A stretch of DNA of 64,000 bases from Actinopolymorpha rutila (GCF_013407855.1 NZ_JACBZH010000001.1:4030001-4094000), one strand, 5' to 3'. Shown: positions 1 through 13,171, counted from the first letter of the stretch. Notes: generated by a model not told the origin, from the letters alone. A program made the numbers and translations.

Positions 1-85
1 CCGCTGTGGGCGAGATGCCCGGTCTGTCCCTGGGCGCGGATCGCCCTCGAGGCAGGTCGGCCGGACGTGGGGTCCGGGCCGCCGG
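1..85. other. Window edge, no gene recognised
   Basis: This is the sequence downstream of the HIT-family gene. I see no start codon with a ribosome binding site and no convincing hairpin with a T-run. In many actinobacteria phoH and ybeY follow the HIT gene, but not enough sequence is present to tell. Confidence 0.3.
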
Positions 86-439
86 CTAGCCGAGCGCGTC
101 GGACATCTGCCGGCCGGCCAGCACGTGCAGGTGGCAGTGGAACACGCCCTGGCCGCCCCCGGCGCCGATGTTGGTGACCACGCGGTAACCGCCCTCGCGT
201 ACGCCCAACTGGTCGGCCACCGCGGCACACTCGCGCAGCAGCTCACCGGCCAGCTCGGGGTCGGCGGCGACCACCGCGTCGAGGTCGGCCCGGTGGTCCT
301 TGGAGATCACCAGCACGTGCACCGGCGCCTGCGGGCTCACGTCGGGGAAGGCCAGCGTGCGCTCGGTCTCGCGCACCACCTCCGCCGGGATCTCCCCGGC
401 CACGATGCGGCAGAACACGCAGTCGGCGTCACTCGTCAC
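86..439 (-). CDS. HIT-family nucleotide hydrolase (HinT-like)
   Basis: A 117-residue protein of the histidine-triad superfamily. The C-terminal motif HCHLHVL (about residues 101-107) is the catalytic triad that gives the family its name, and CVFCRIVAGEIPA near the N-terminus is typical of HinT/PKCI proteins. Members hydrolyse the P-N bond of adenosine phosphoramidates, and the protein is expected in the cytoplasm. It starts with GTG at 439 and lies 35 bp downstream of dnaJ on the same strand, so it is probably the last visible gene of the hrcA-dnaJ operon. In many actinobacteria rsmE sits between dnaJ and this gene; here there is no room for it. The family call is firm. The physiological substrate cannot be told from sequence. 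Confidence 0.93.
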   Translation of the reverse strand: MTSDADCVFCRIVAGEIPAEVVRETERTLAFPDVSPQAPVHVLVISKDHRADLDAVVAADPELAGELLRECAAVADQLGVREGGYRVVTNIGAGGGQGVFHCHLHVLAGRQMSDALG

Positions 440-474
440 GCCGGACTCCCCTCCATCGGGTTCGGTTGTTCGCT

Positions 475-1608
475 TCAGCCGTTGAAGGCGTCGCGGATGC
501 GGGAGAACACCCCGCCCCGCCGCTCGGAGGTGACCTGCCCGCTGGCCTTCTCCTCGCCGCGCAGCCGGGCCAGCTCGGTGAGCAGCTCCCGCTGGGCGTG
601 GTCGATCCGGGTCGGGGTATCCACCACCACGTGCACCACCAGGTCACCGCGGCGGGAGCCACCGGACAGGTGAGGCACGCCGCGGCCGGGGATCACCAGC
701 TCGTGGCCGGACTGGGTGCCCGGCTTGGCCTCCACCTCGACGGAGTCCTCGTCCAGCGTGTCCAGGCTGATCGTGGTGCCGAGCGCGGCGGCGGTCATCG
801 GCAGCTTGACGGTGCAGTGCAGGTCGTTGCCGTGCCGGCTCCACACCTCGTGCGGCTCGACCTGGATCTCGACGTACAGGTCGCCGGCCGGGCCGCCACC
901 GGGCCCCACCTCGCCCTGGCCGGACAGCTGGATGCGGGTGCCGTCGTCGACGCCGGCCGGGATCTTGACCGCGAGCGTACGGCGGGACAGCACCCGGCCC
1001 TCCCCCGCGCACTCCGGGCAGGGGTTGGGGATGATCGTGCCGAATCCCTGGCAGCGCGGGCACGGCCGGGTGGTCATCACCTGGCCGAGGAACGAGCGCT
1101 GGACGGAGTTGACCTCGCCGCGCCCCTCACACACCGTGCAGGTGGTCGGCGACGTGCCGGGAGCGGCGCCGCCGCCCTGGCAGCTCTGGCACACCACGGC
1201 GGTGTCGACCTGGATCTCCTTGACCGCGCCGAACACCGCCTCGGCCAGGTCGACCGGCAGCCGCAGCAGCGCGTCCTGGCCACGCCGGGTGCGCGGACGC
1301 GGCCCACGGGTGCCGGACGAGCCGAAGAACGCGTCCATGATGTCGGTGAACGAGAAGCCCGGACCGAAGCCCGCGCCCTGACCCGCACCGGACGCCATCG
1401 GGTCGCCGCCCAGGTCGTACACCTCGCGCTTCTTCGGGTCCGACAGGACCTCGTACGCGCGGGTGACCTCCTTGAACCGCTCCTGCGTCTCCGGGTCGGG
1501 GTTGACGTCTGGGTGCAGCGTGCGCGCCAGCCGACGGTAGGCCTTCTTGATCTCCTCCGCGGAGGCGTCGCGTCGGACGCCGAGGAGCTCGTAGTAGTCC
1601 TGGCTCAT
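475..1608 (-). CDS. dnaJ: Chaperone DnaJ (HrcA-linked DnaJ2 type)
   Basis: A 377-residue type I J-protein. The J-domain at the N-terminus carries the HPD motif (residues 32-34) that stimulates DnaK ATPase. A short glycine/phenylalanine stretch follows (about 70-100). The zinc domain then has four CxxC pairs (C140/C143, C157/C160, C183/C186, C197/C200), followed by the substrate-binding C-terminal domain. The ATG at 1608 starts directly at the J-domain; an in-frame ATG at 1629 would add seven residues with no homology. The gene lies 38 bp downstream of hrcA and is surely co-transcribed with it. The hrcA linkage marks it as the second actinobacterial DnaJ rather than the one in the dnaK-grpE operon. 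It is probably heat-inducible through HrcA and CIRCE. Confidence 0.97.
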   Translation of the reverse strand: MSQDYYELLGVRRDASAEEIKKAYRRLARTLHPDVNPDPETQERFKEVTRAYEVLSDPKKREVYDLGGDPMASGAGQGAGFGPGFSFTDIMDAFFGSSGTRGPRPRTRRGQDALLRLPVDLAEAVFGAVKEIQVDTAVVCQSCQGGGAAPGTSPTTCTVCEGRGEVNSVQRSFLGQVMTTRPCPRCQGFGTIIPNPCPECAGEGRVLSRRTLAVKIPAGVDDGTRIQLSGQGEVGPGGGPAGDLYVEIQVEPHEVWSRHGNDLHCTVKLPMTAAALGTTISLDTLDEDSVEVEAKPGTQSGHELVIPGRGVPHLSGGSRRGDLVVHVVVDTPTRIDHAQRELLTELARLRGEEKASGQVTSERRGGVFSRIRDAFNG

Positions 1609-1646
1609 GCTCTGGGATGCCTTCGGCACTTACTCATTCCCTCGGA

Positions 1647-2666
1647 TCATTCCCCTGCGAGGATCTGGCTGACATAGCGGGCTACGGCGCGAACCGCTCC
1701 CATGGTGCCCGGGTAGTCCATTCGGGTGGGCCCGACCACCCCGAGATTGGCGACGGCCTCGTCCCCAGGACCATAGCCGGTGGTGACCACAGAGGCCGTG
1801 GAGAGTTCGACGATGGGGTTCTCGTGGCCGATCCGGACGGTGAACCCGGACGGGCCGGTGGCCTCACCGATCAGGCGGAGCAGGACGACCTGCTCCTCCA
1901 GCGCCTCCAGCACCGGCCGGATGGAGGTGTGGAACTCCGCGCCGAACGGGATGAGATTGGCCGTACCGCTCACCGCGATCCGGCCCTCGGTGCGCTCGGC
2001 GACGGTCTCGAGGAACGTCGACACGATGGTGGTGATCTGCGGGCGTACCGACACCTCGAACGCGTCCGGCAGGTCGGCGACCGCCGCGGCGGCGTCGGTG
2101 AGTGCCCGCCCGGCGACCGCGGCGTTCAGCCGGGCCCGGACGTCCCGCAGGAACTCGTCGGCCACCGTGGTGCCCACGTCGACCACCCGCTGCTCGACCC
2201 GGCCGGTGCTGGTGATCAGGACGATCAGCAGCCGGCTGGAGGACAACGTGACGAGTTCCACATGACGCACCGTGGAACGGGTGAGCGTGGGGTACTGAAC
2301 GACCGCGACCTGCCGGGTGATCTGGGCGAGCAGGCGCACCGTGCGGTGCACCACGTCGTCCAGGTCGATCGCGCCCTCCAGGAACGCCGAGATGGCGCGG
2401 CGTTCGGCGCTCGACATCGGCTTGATCGTGGTCAGCCGGTCGACGAACAGGCGGTAGCCCTTGTCGGTCGGGATCCGGCCGGCGCTGGTGTGCGGCTGGG
2501 CGATGTAGCCCTCCTCCTCCAGCGCGGCCATGTCGTTGCGCACGGTCGCCGGGGAGACGCCCAGGTTGTGCCGGTCGACCAGCGCCTTCGAACCGACCGG
2601 CTCCTCGGTGTGGACGTAGTCCTCGACGATCGCGCGGAGGACGGCCAACTTCCGGTCGTCGAGCAT
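1647..2666 (-). CDS. hrcA: Heat-inducible transcription repressor HrcA
   Basis: A 339-residue repressor. It has an N-terminal winged helix ([18 protein letters not shown], then EPVGSKAL...[20 protein letters not shown]), a GAF-like middle region and a C-terminal regulatory region with IGHENP and [16 protein letters not shown] blocks typical of HrcA. The ATG at 2666 was chosen because homology begins at MLDDRK; the in-frame upstream extension is low-complexity. HrcA binds CIRCE inverted repeats and blocks transcription until heat shock diverts GroEL. A perfect CIRCE lies 165 bp upstream (2831-2863), so hrcA-dnaJ appears autoregulated. The length matches the family. Confidence 0.97.
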   Translation of the reverse strand: MLDDRKLAVLRAIVEDYVHTEEPVGSKALVDRHNLGVSPATVRNDMAALEEEGYIAQPHTSAGRIPTDKGYRLFVDRLTTIKPMSSAERRAISAFLEGAIDLDDVVHRTVRLLAQITRQVAVVQYPTLTRSTVRHVELVTLSSSRLLIVLITSTGRVEQRVVDVGTTVADEFLRDVRARLNAAVAGRALTDAAAAVADLPDAFEVSVRPQITTIVSTFLETVAERTEGRIAVSGTANLIPFGAEFHTSIRPVLEALEEQVVLLRLIGEATGPSGFTVRIGHENPIVELSTASVVTTGYGPGDEAVANLGVVGPTRMDYPGTMGAVRAVARYVSQILAGE

Positions 2667-2830
2667 TGGCTTCGGCCTCCCTCGTCCTGGCGCGTTCCCA
2701 CGTGTCCTGACGTACTGCTGCGGTGGTTCGGACGGTACCCGGCCCGCGCCGTCCTGGCGCGGCAGTGGGCCCGCCACCTCGACGAGCCCACGCGCGAGTG
2801 CGCCGTCCGAACGGATCTTGGACCGGCACC

Positions 2831-2863
2831 AGACTGGCACTCGCCGAACCTGAGTGCCAGTCT
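2831..2863. promoter_or_regulatory. CIRCE operator (HrcA binding site)
   Basis: A perfect inverted repeat: AGACTGGCACTC, a 9-nt spacer, then GAGTGCCAGTCT. The core GCACTC-N9-GAGTGC matches the CIRCE consensus TTAGCACTC-N9-GAGTGCTAA in spacing and inner bases, with arms extended to 12 bp. It lies between the divergent hrcA and metallo-beta-lactamase genes. The expected target is the hrcA-dnaJ promoter. Control of the divergent gene, whose start is 45 bp away, is possible. Confidence 0.95.
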
Positions 2864-2907
2864 ACGGCGACACGGCCACCTTGTGCTGACCACGCCAATG
2901 GGATGCT

Positions 2908-3837
2908 GTGGGCGTGAATGTCCCCGAAGCCTCTCGGACCCGGAGCCGACCCGAGAGCTGGACCGAGATCGGGCCCGGCTGCTTCACCCGGCGCTACCCC
3001 TCGTTCGACGTCACTGTGGGTGTGGTCGTGGGCGCCGACGGGCTACTCGTCGTGGACACCCGCGGCGGTCCCCGCGAAGCGGACGAACTCCGCGCCGACC
3101 TGGCCAGGCTGTCCGACCTGCCGGTCCGCTGGGTCGTCGACACCCACTGGCACTTCGACCACACGTTCGGTAACCAACGGTTCGCCGACGCGGCGATCTA
3201 CGGACACGAGACGGTGCCCGGCGCGCTGGCCGAGCGGGGCGAGGAGGCACGTGCCGCCCTCGCCCGCCGTTCCCCGGAGTGGGAGCAGGACATGGCCGAG
3301 CTCGTGCTGACCCCGCCGAACCGCACGTTCGCCTCGGTGTCCGTCGTCGACCTCGGCGACCGGGTGGTCGAGCTCGTCCACCCCGGCCGTGGCCACACCG
3401 ACGGCGACGTGTCGGTCCGGTTGCCGGACGCCGACATCGTGTTCGCCGGCGACCTGGTGGAGGAGTCCGGGCCGCCGGCGTACGGCGACGACTCGTTCCC
3501 GCTGGAGTGGCCGTCCACGCTGGAGGTGTTCACCGGCCTGCTCACTCCGGCGTCGGTGGTGGTGCCGGGGCACGGCGCCGTGGTGGACCAGGCGTTCGTG
3601 ACCGCGCAGTTCGGCGACGTCACCGCCGTCGCGGAGACGATCCGCCGGTTGGCCCAGGAGGGTGTGCCGGAGGCCGAGGCGCTGGCCGCGGCGGAGTGGC
3701 CCTACCCCGCCGAGCGGCTGGCCGAGGCGGTTCACCGGGGTTACCGGCACCTGCGGGAGTCCGGCGTCCCGACGGCCGGGCCGGCCGGCCCCGGACCCGG
3801 GCCGGGCAGGCGTTCGCTCCCCCTGCTGGGGCAGTAG
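2908..3837 (+). CDS. Metallo-beta-lactamase-fold hydrolase
   Basis: A 309-residue soluble protein of the MBL-fold superfamily. The zinc motif is HWHFDH (H80, H82, D84, H85). It is followed by GRGHTDGD (H163), FAGDLVEE (D182) and PGHG, which together supply a two-metal site. The sequence resembles SoxH- and QuinoproteinRelay-type MBL hydrolases, but the substrate is unknown. The GTG at 2908 is used; a GTG two codons downstream (2914) is equally possible and neither has a strong ribosome binding site. The gene is divergent from hrcA across the CIRCE element, so heat-shock control is an open possibility. The C-terminal tail is rich in Gly/Pro/Arg and probably disordered. Confidence 0.85.
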   Translation: MGVNVPEASRTRSRPESWTEIGPGCFTRRYPSFDVTVGVVVGADGLLVVDTRGGPREADELRADLARLSDLPVRWVVDTHWHFDHTFGNQRFADAAIYGHETVPGALAERGEEARAALARRSPEWEQDMAELVLTPPNRTFASVSVVDLGDRVVELVHPGRGHTDGDVSVRLPDADIVFAGDLVEESGPPAYGDDSFPLEWPSTLEVFTGLLTPASVVVPGHGAVVDQAFVTAQFGDVTAVAETIRRLAQEGVPEAEALAAAEWPYPAERLAEAVHRGYRHLRESGVPTAGPAGPGPGPGRRSLPLLGQ

Positions 3838-3928
3838 CCGGACGACGTCGGGCGTACGACGAACGAGGCCGGCGGACAGGCGTGGCGTTCCCCGCCCGCG
3901 AGCCGGTCCGCCGCTACGCTCACCGATC

Positions 3929-4780
3929 ATGGCCGGACCTGGTGATCGCTATCCGCAGGACGTCCTGAACACCGACTGGCGGGCGCCGAAGCTCGGCCGG
4001 ACGGTCGAGGTGGACGCCGAGCCCGACATGGTGCTCGAGGACGCCACCACCGGCTTCTGTGGTGCGGTGGTCGCGATCGAACGCGACCTCGTGGTGCTGG
4101 AGGACCGGGGCGGGGCGCGGCGTAGCTATCCGTACGGTCCGGGGTTCTGGCTGGAGGGGAAGCCGGTCGCGATCCGGCGGCCGAAGGCCGCACCGGCCAC
4201 CGGGCCCGCGCGCACGGCGTCCGGGTCGATCGCGGTCCGCAACTCCCGGCCGAGGGTCGCCCGGGCCAGCCGGATCTACGTCGAGGGCCGCCACGACGCC
4301 GAGCTGATCGAGAAGGTGTGGGGCGACGACCTGCGGATCGAGGGCGTCGCCGTGGAGTACCTCGAGGGCGTGGACGACCTGGCCGCCGTCGTGGCGGAGT
4401 TCCGGCCCGAGCCGCGTCGCCGGCTCGGGGTCCTGGTCGACCACCTGGTCCCCGGCAGCAAGGAGAGCCGGATCGCCGAGGAGGTGGCTCGTGGGCCATA
4501 CGGCGCCCACGTCCTCGTGGTCGGGCACCCGTTCGTGGACATCTGGGCGGCCGTACGCCCTGAGCGGGTCGGACTGGACCGCTGGCCCGACATTCCCCGG
4601 CAGACGTCGTGGAAGCATGGCATCTGCGCCGCCCTCGGCCGGCCGCACGACGACCAGGCCGACATCGCCCGGGCGTGGAAGCAGATCCTGGGCACGGTCC
4701 GCGACTTCCGCGACCTCGAACCCGCCCTGCTCGGCCGGGTCGAGCACCTCATCGACTTCGTGACCGTCGACGCCGACTGA
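3929..4780 (+). CDS. DUF3097 family protein with Toprim-like motif
   Basis: A 283-residue actinobacterial conserved protein. The N-terminal half (about 1-85) is a small beta-rich region with YPYGPGFWLEGKPV. A block around residue 113 reads IYVEGRHDAELIEKVWG, which looks like the glutamate-containing strand of a Toprim fold (VEGxxDA). LGVLVDHLVPGSKE, about 60 residues later, could be its acidic second motif. Toprim function is my inference; the family has no assigned biochemical role that I know. The ATG at 3929 follows a TACGCT box by 8 nt and has no Shine-Dalgarno, suggesting a leaderless transcript. Homologues are commonly found near hrcA, dnaJ and hemW in actinobacteria, as here. Confidence 0.8.
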   Translation: MAGPGDRYPQDVLNTDWRAPKLGRTVEVDAEPDMVLEDATTGFCGAVVAIERDLVVLEDRGGARRSYPYGPGFWLEGKPVAIRRPKAAPATGPARTASGSIAVRNSRPRVARASRIYVEGRHDAELIEKVWGDDLRIEGVAVEYLEGVDDLAAVVAEFRPEPRRRLGVLVDHLVPGSKESRIAEEVARGPYGAHVLVVGHPFVDIWAAVRPERVGLDRWPDIPRQTSWKHGICAALGRPHDDQADIARAWKQILGTVRDFRDLEPALLGRVEHLIDFVTVDAD

Positions 4781-5020
4781 GCCCCGCATGGATCCATCGC
4801 CGCCGTATCCAACCCGTCGACGTCGTACCGGCCGGAGGGTCCGACGCATTCGTCCGACACGTCGGTGCCGCTTCCGGCCCGGGCGTGACAGGCTGGACGA
4901 AGAGCGCCGGGGTCGACCCTGCGCACGTGCGGCGGCCCACTCGGCGAGCCCACGGCGGGGCTCCGTCGGCGCCACCGGCAGCTCGGTGAGGACACCCGGG
5001 GATCGGGTAAGGAGGCCGAC

Positions 5021-5560
5021 ATGAGCCAGCACGAGGAACACCGGCCGGGCAACGGAACGCCGCCACCCACGCCGGAGCCTGGCCGCACGCCGTCCCCCTC
5101 GCCGGAGGCCGGTACGACACCGCCGCCCATGCCGGAGCCGGGTGTGACACCCACGCCGTCTCCGGAGCCCGGCGCATTCACGCCGTCTCCACCTCAGCAG
5201 CCGTCGGCGGGTGCGGGTGCCATGACGGTCGAGGAGGAGCGCAACTGGGCGTTCGCGGCCCACCTGGGCAGTTTCGTCGCCGCCTACGTCGCCCTCGGCT
5301 TCCTCTGCCCGCTGATCGTGTTGCTGGCCAAGGGAAAGGACTCGGCGTACGTCCGATATCACGCGGTCGAGTCACTGAACTTCCAGCTCACCACGCTGCT
5401 GGCGGCCGCCGTCGCGGGCCTGCTCGTCATCGTGGTGATCGGTCTGGTGCTGCTGCCGTTCATCGGGATCGCCTACGTCGTGCTGGTGATTCTCGCCAGC
5501 GTGGCCGCCCGTCGTGGCGAGTGGTACCGCTACCCGGTGAACATCCGCTTCGTCAAGTGA
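5021..5560 (+). CDS. DUF4870 membrane protein with Pro-rich cytosolic tail
   Basis: A 179-residue protein. The first ~65 residues are a low-complexity Pro/Glu/Ser/Thr region built on repeats of PxPSPEPG or PTPEPG type. The rest is a DUF4870 (Tic20-like) domain with about three hydrophobic helices: residues near 82-102, 125-146 and 148-163. Conserved features include NWAFAAHLGSF, the YVRYHAVESLNFQ motif between helices and a C-terminal YRYPVNIRFVK. The function of DUF4870 proteins is unknown. A strong Shine-Dalgarno (AAGGAGG) lies 6 nt before the ATG. It ends 13 bp from the convergent hemW stop. Confidence 0.85.
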   Translation: MSQHEEHRPGNGTPPPTPEPGRTPSPSPEAGTTPPPMPEPGVTPTPSPEPGAFTPSPPQQPSAGAGAMTVEEERNWAFAAHLGSFVAAYVALGFLCPLIVLLAKGKDSAYVRYHAVESLNFQLTTLLAAAVAGLLVIVVIGLVLLPFIGIAYVVLVILASVAARRGEWYRYPVNIRFVK

Positions 5561-5573
5561 CGCCTGACAGTTG

Positions 5574-6842
5574 TCAACTCGCGCTTGACACCAGGTCGCT
5601 GCCCCAGCCGAGCAGGTCCCTGACCACCGCGTCGGCGAGCAGCCGCCCGCGCAGGGTGAGGACGACCCGGCCGGCCGCCAGCTCCTCGGCCACCACCAGC
5701 CCGTCCGCCGCGGCCCGCCCAGCCGCCGCCTCCCCCACCTCGTCCAGGACGCCCAGGTCCAGTCCGCCGGACAGGCGCAGCTCCAGCATGACGCGTTCGA
5801 CCATGCGGGTCTGCGCGTCCAGCACCTCCCGCGCCTGCGCGGGACTCACACCCCTGGCCAGGCGTTCGGCGTAGGCGGCGGGGTGCTTGGCGTTCCACCA
5901 CCGGACCCCGCCCACGTGGCTGTGCGCACCGGGGCCGATCCCCCACCAGTCGCCGCCGGTCCAGTACAGCAGGTTGTGCCGGCACCGCGCGGACTCCTCG
6001 CGCGCCCAGTTGGAGACCTCGTACCACGAGAAGCCCGCCGCACTCAGCGTCTCCTCCGCCCGCAGGTAACGGTCGGCGAGCACGTCGTCGTCCGGTGCGG
6101 TGAGCACGCCGCGCCGGATCTGCGCGGCGAGGCGAGTGCCGTCCTCCACGATCAGCGCGTACGCCGACACGTGGTCGGGGCCGGCCGCGACCGCCGCGTC
6201 CAGGCTGGCCTGCCAGTCGTCGTCGGACTCCCCCGGCGCGCCGTAGATCAGGTCCAGGTTGACGTGGTCGAACCCGGCTGCCCGGGCCTCGGCAACGCAC
6301 GCCTGCGGCCGGCCCGGGGTGTGCCGGCGCTCGAGGGTCGCCAGCACGTGCGGGCGGGCGCTCTGCATGCCGAACGAGATCCGGTTGAAGCCCTGCGCAC
6401 GCAACTCGTCGAGGTAGCGCCGGTCGACCGACTCCGGGTTCGCCTCCGTGGTCACCTCGGCATCCGGCGCGAGGCCGAACTCGTCCTCCACCGCGCGCAG
6501 GACGGCGCCGAGGTCAGCGGGCGGGAGCAGGGTGGGGGTGCCACCGCCGACGAAGACCGTCGAGACCGGCGCGGTCGGCGCCGACAGCACCCGGCGGGCC
6601 AGCCGGACCTCGCCGATCGCCGCCTGCGCGTACGTCGCCCGGGACGCGCCGGGAGCCGGGCCGAGCTCTTCGGCGGTGTAGGTGTTGAAGTCGCAGTAGC
6701 CGCAACGAGTCACACAGAACGGCACGTGGACGTAGACCCCGAAGGCCCGTTCGGCCGCACCCTCCAGCGCGGCCGGCGGCAACGCGCCGTCGGCCGGCGC
6801 GGGTTCACCGTCGGGCAGGATGGAAGGCACGGTCTCGGGCAA
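5574..6842 (-). CDS. hemW: Radical SAM heme chaperone HemW
   Basis: A 422-residue radical-SAM protein. The cluster motif CVTRCGYC (C43, C47, C50) has the spacing of the HemW/HemN superfamily. The SAM-binding GGGTPTLL follows, then TTEANPESV and a RISFGMQS block. RCRHNLLYW with WWGIGPGAHS is characteristic of HemW rather than true HemN. HemW is thought to insert heme into respiratory proteins and was often mis-annotated as coproporphyrinogen oxidase. The start is uncertain: TTG at 6842 or GTG at 6830, neither with a clear ribosome binding site. It lies 41 bp downstream of the acyl-CoA ligase gene on the same strand. Linkage to lepA and hrcA is typical of the phylum. Confidence 0.9.
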   Translation of the reverse strand: MPETVPSILPDGEPAPADGALPPAALEGAAERAFGVYVHVPFCVTRCGYCDFNTYTAEELGPAPGASRATYAQAAIGEVRLARRVLSAPTAPVSTVFVGGGTPTLLPPADLGAVLRAVEDEFGLAPDAEVTTEANPESVDRRYLDELRAQGFNRISFGMQSARPHVLATLERRHTPGRPQACVAEARAAGFDHVNLDLIYGAPGESDDDWQASLDAAVAAGPDHVSAYALIVEDGTRLAAQIRRGVLTAPDDDVLADRYLRAEETLSAAGFSWYEVSNWAREESARCRHNLLYWTGGDWWGIGPGAHSHVGGVRWWNAKHPAAYAERLARGVSPAQAREVLDAQTRMVERVMLELRLSGGLDLGVLDEVGEAAAGRAAADGLVVAEELAAGRVVLTLRGRLLADAVVRDLLGWGSDLVSSAS

Positions 6843-6883
6843 TCAGTCGTCGGTCACGGGCACGGTCACGGTCACAGGTACGG

Positions 6884-8761
<1,878 letters not shown>

Positions 8762-8990
8762 GGCGGGCCTCCACCTCGGTGAGGAGCAGCGTAGGGACGG
8801 GCCGGGCCGGTGGCGTACCTGGCGTGGTTGCCATGCCGGCCGTGCCGACCTGCCTCCACCGTAGTGACTGAGCTGTCGCGGGCGTAGCCCACACGGACAA
8901 ACCGCGTAGTTCGCCGGGCGCTCGACCGTGCAGAGTTCGGGGGCGCGGTCGGTGCCGCGTCGGGTGAAGCATCGGGTGACGCACTTCGGG

Positions 8991-10868
<1,878 letters not shown>

Positions 10869-11022
10869 GGACGATCCATTCCGGTCGGTGGGGGAACGAC
10901 GTTCATCATCCCACGGACCGCGATCCGGTCAGGGCGGCGTGGGTGAGCGGGCACTGGTCAGACCCGGGCGGGCGGGAGGGCAGGGGCGGCGTACCGGAGA
11001 CCAGGTGCTCTTGGTAGTCATA

Positions 11023-11032
11023 TGTGTACACA
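11023..11032. promoter_or_regulatory. Short palindrome TGTGTACACA in lepA upstream region
   Basis: A perfect 10-bp palindrome lies in the 226-bp intergenic region between divergent lepA and the propeller-like gene. It is embedded in the most AT-rich part of this spacer. It could be an operator or part of a promoter, but no regulator can be named. The remainder of the spacer shows nothing else clear. Confidence 0.25.
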
Positions 11033-11094
11033 CCGCGTACGACCGTCGTGGTCGGCCGGTCGACCGGGTATCCAGGCCAGGAGTTCGCGCGCGC

Positions 11095-12102
11095 ATGCTG
11101 ACTCGCACCGCTTTCCGTTTCTCCCCCCGTGGTTCCTACGCCGCCTGCCTCGCCTCCGACGGCGTCGCCGGCTGGCACGTCGAGCACTGGCCGCTGGACC
11201 CGGCACGGCCGCCGAGTCCGGTCCCGGGGCTGGCCCCCACCGGGCCGCACTCGCGGATGCTGCCACTCGACGACGGCGGCGTCCTGTTGCACCACGCCAC
11301 CCCGGACCGGCACCGGATCATCCTCGGCCGGCCGGACCGGCCCGCCCGGCTCCTGGGCACGCTCGCCGCGCTCGGTCTGCAACTGATTCCCCACCCGGCC
11401 CACGACACCCTCGCCCTGGCCATCACCACCCGCTCCGACCCGTCCGCGACGCTGTGGCTGCTGGGACGCGGAGACGGCGAGCCGCGGCCGGTGCTCACCG
11501 TGTCCGGGCTGCTGATCGGCGGGACCTGGCTCGACCCGGGCGGGCGGCAACTGGCGGTCAACCGGGCGTACCAGGGCGACCTCACCTGTGTGGCGGTCGA
11601 CCTGCACAGCGGCACGGTGGAGGAGATCTGGCCCGACCACCCCTCGGTGCGCCTGCTGTTCGCCGTACCCCACGCGGGGTTGTTCGTCGTTGCCGACGAC
11701 AACGGCCGGATCGGCTGGGCGTGCTCGCCAGGAGGCCGGCTGCAGTGGCCCGCCGAGCTCAACGGCCCGCACAATCCCTGGCCACTGGCCGCCGACGTGA
11801 CCGGCGAACAGGTCGCGGTCCGGCTGGACCAGGGCGGGCGGTCCCGGCTGCTCGTCTACGAGCGGCACACCGGCCGGGCGATGGTGCTGCCCCTGCCCGC
11901 CGGCCACCTCGGCGACGCGGCCGCGTGGACGCCGACCGGGCTGCGGTTCGCGTTCACCGGTCCGGACCGGCGGACGGGAGTCGCGGAGATCGCGCCGTCG
12001 GCCGCGCAGGCCGCGGGGACGTTCCGCCTGCTCGCCGACCCCGACTCACGCGGCGTGCCCGGCTTACCGGGAGCGCCCGGGGTGCCCGTCCACGCCGGCT
12101 GA
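11095..12102 (+). CDS. Beta-propeller-like protein of unknown function
   Basis: A 335-residue protein without a signal peptide or membrane segment. It shows a recurring pattern of short beta-strand units ending in acidic/aromatic turns (for example GDLTCVAVDLHSGTVEEIW, NGRIGWACSPGGRLQWP, GRSRLLVYERHTGRAMVLPLP, WTPTGLRFAFTGPD). This resembles TolB/WD40-like or dipeptidyl-peptidase propeller blades. No catalytic domain is attached. Start: ATG at 11095, without an obvious Shine-Dalgarno. It is the first gene of the block that separates lepA from rpsT. I cannot assign a role; a scaffold or sensor is possible. Confidence 0.6.
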   Translation: MLTRTAFRFSPRGSYAACLASDGVAGWHVEHWPLDPARPPSPVPGLAPTGPHSRMLPLDDGGVLLHHATPDRHRIILGRPDRPARLLGTLAALGLQLIPHPAHDTLALAITTRSDPSATLWLLGRGDGEPRPVLTVSGLLIGGTWLDPGGRQLAVNRAYQGDLTCVAVDLHSGTVEEIWPDHPSVRLLFAVPHAGLFVVADDNGRIGWACSPGGRLQWPAELNGPHNPWPLAADVTGEQVAVRLDQGGRSRLLVYERHTGRAMVLPLPAGHLGDAAAWTPTGLRFAFTGPDRRTGVAEIAPSAAQAAGTFRLLADPDSRGVPGLPGAPGVPVHAG

Positions 12103-12193
12103 GCCCGGGCCTGCCCGCCCGAGCCGGAGCGACCACGTGCCACATCGCGGCCCCACGATCGGGTGGCTTCGCGGCGGCTGTCAGGATCGGCGG

Positions 12194-13171
12194 GTGACCG
12201 CCTCGCAAGCTGGCTCGGTGCCCCACGGCGCGACCGCCGTCCGCCCCCAGTGGGCCGACCTGCCCGAACCCCTGCGCGACCGGATCGCCGAACGCCTCGG
12301 CGGCGGCGTCGTGGCGACAGCCAGTCAGGGGTCCGGCTTCACGCCGGGCTTCGCGTCCCGGCTGGTCCACGGCGGGTCTGGCGGCACCGAACGCGCATTC
12401 GTGAAGGCCGTGTCCGCCGACCGCTCCCCCGCGATCGCCGATTCCTACCGGGCCGAGGCGCGGATCGCGGCCCGCATCCCGTCGTCGGCGCCGGTGCCGG
12501 CGCTGCGGTGGACGCTGGAGGAGTTCGACTGGGTGGTGCTCTGCTTCGACGACGTTCCCGGGCGGCCGCCGGCGCGTCCGTGGAAGCCGGAGGAGCTCAC
12601 CGACGTCCTCACCGCCCTGACCTCCCTCGCCGAGGTGATGACTCCCGCGCCGCAGGGCCTGGTGGTGCCGCAGGCTCGCGACTGGCTGGCCCAGGACTTC
12701 GGCTACTGGGGGCGGCTCGCGCGGGCCTCGGGCGCCGACGGCTCGCCTGTCGACCCCCAGATCGCCGAGCTCGCCGGGCTCGAGGCCGCCGCGCCGGAGG
12801 CCCTCGCCGGCGACAGCGTGGTCCACTGCGACCTCCGCGACGACAACGTCATCGTGGGCGACGACGGGCGGGTGTGGTTCTGCGACTGGAACTGGCCGAG
12901 CCGCGGCCCTGCCTGGCTGGACCTCGTGACCGTGCTGATCTCGGCGTGCGGTGACGGATACGACGCGAGCGCGCTGCTGTCGGCGCACCCGCTCGGCGAG
13001 GACGTGGACGGCGACGCCGTGGACGCCGTACTCGCCGGCCTGGCCGGCTACTTCGCCGACTCCTCGCTGCAGCCGGCGGTCAGCGGTTCGCCGTACCTCC
13101 GTGCTCACCAGGCGTGGTACGCCCAGGCCACGCTGTCCTGGCTCGCCCTGCGCCGAGGCTGGGTCGGCTGA
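12194..13171 (+). CDS. APH-family phosphotransferase (kinase-like)
   Basis: A 325-residue member of the aminoglycoside phosphotransferase / choline kinase-like superfamily. The catalytic loop VHCDLRDDNVIV (HxDxxxxN) is followed by the metal-binding segment WFCDWNWPSRGPAWLDL. The N-lobe contains the lysine in RAFVKAVSAD and an acidic helix residue in YRAEARIAARI. Such proteins phosphorylate small molecules, and only some give antibiotic resistance; the substrate here is unknown. The GTG at 12194 was chosen because upstream in-frame sequence has no homology-like character. It lies 91 bp after the propeller-like gene in the same direction. Confidence 0.8.
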   Translation: MTASQAGSVPHGATAVRPQWADLPEPLRDRIAERLGGGVVATASQGSGFTPGFASRLVHGGSGGTERAFVKAVSADRSPAIADSYRAEARIAARIPSSAPVPALRWTLEEFDWVVLCFDDVPGRPPARPWKPEELTDVLTALTSLAEVMTPAPQGLVVPQARDWLAQDFGYWGRLARASGADGSPVDPQIAELAGLEAAAPEALAGDSVVHCDLRDDNVIVGDDGRVWFCDWNWPSRGPAWLDLVTVLISACGDGYDASALLSAHPLGEDVDGDAVDAVLAGLAGYFADSSLQPAVSGSPYLRAHQAWYAQATLSWLALRRGWVG

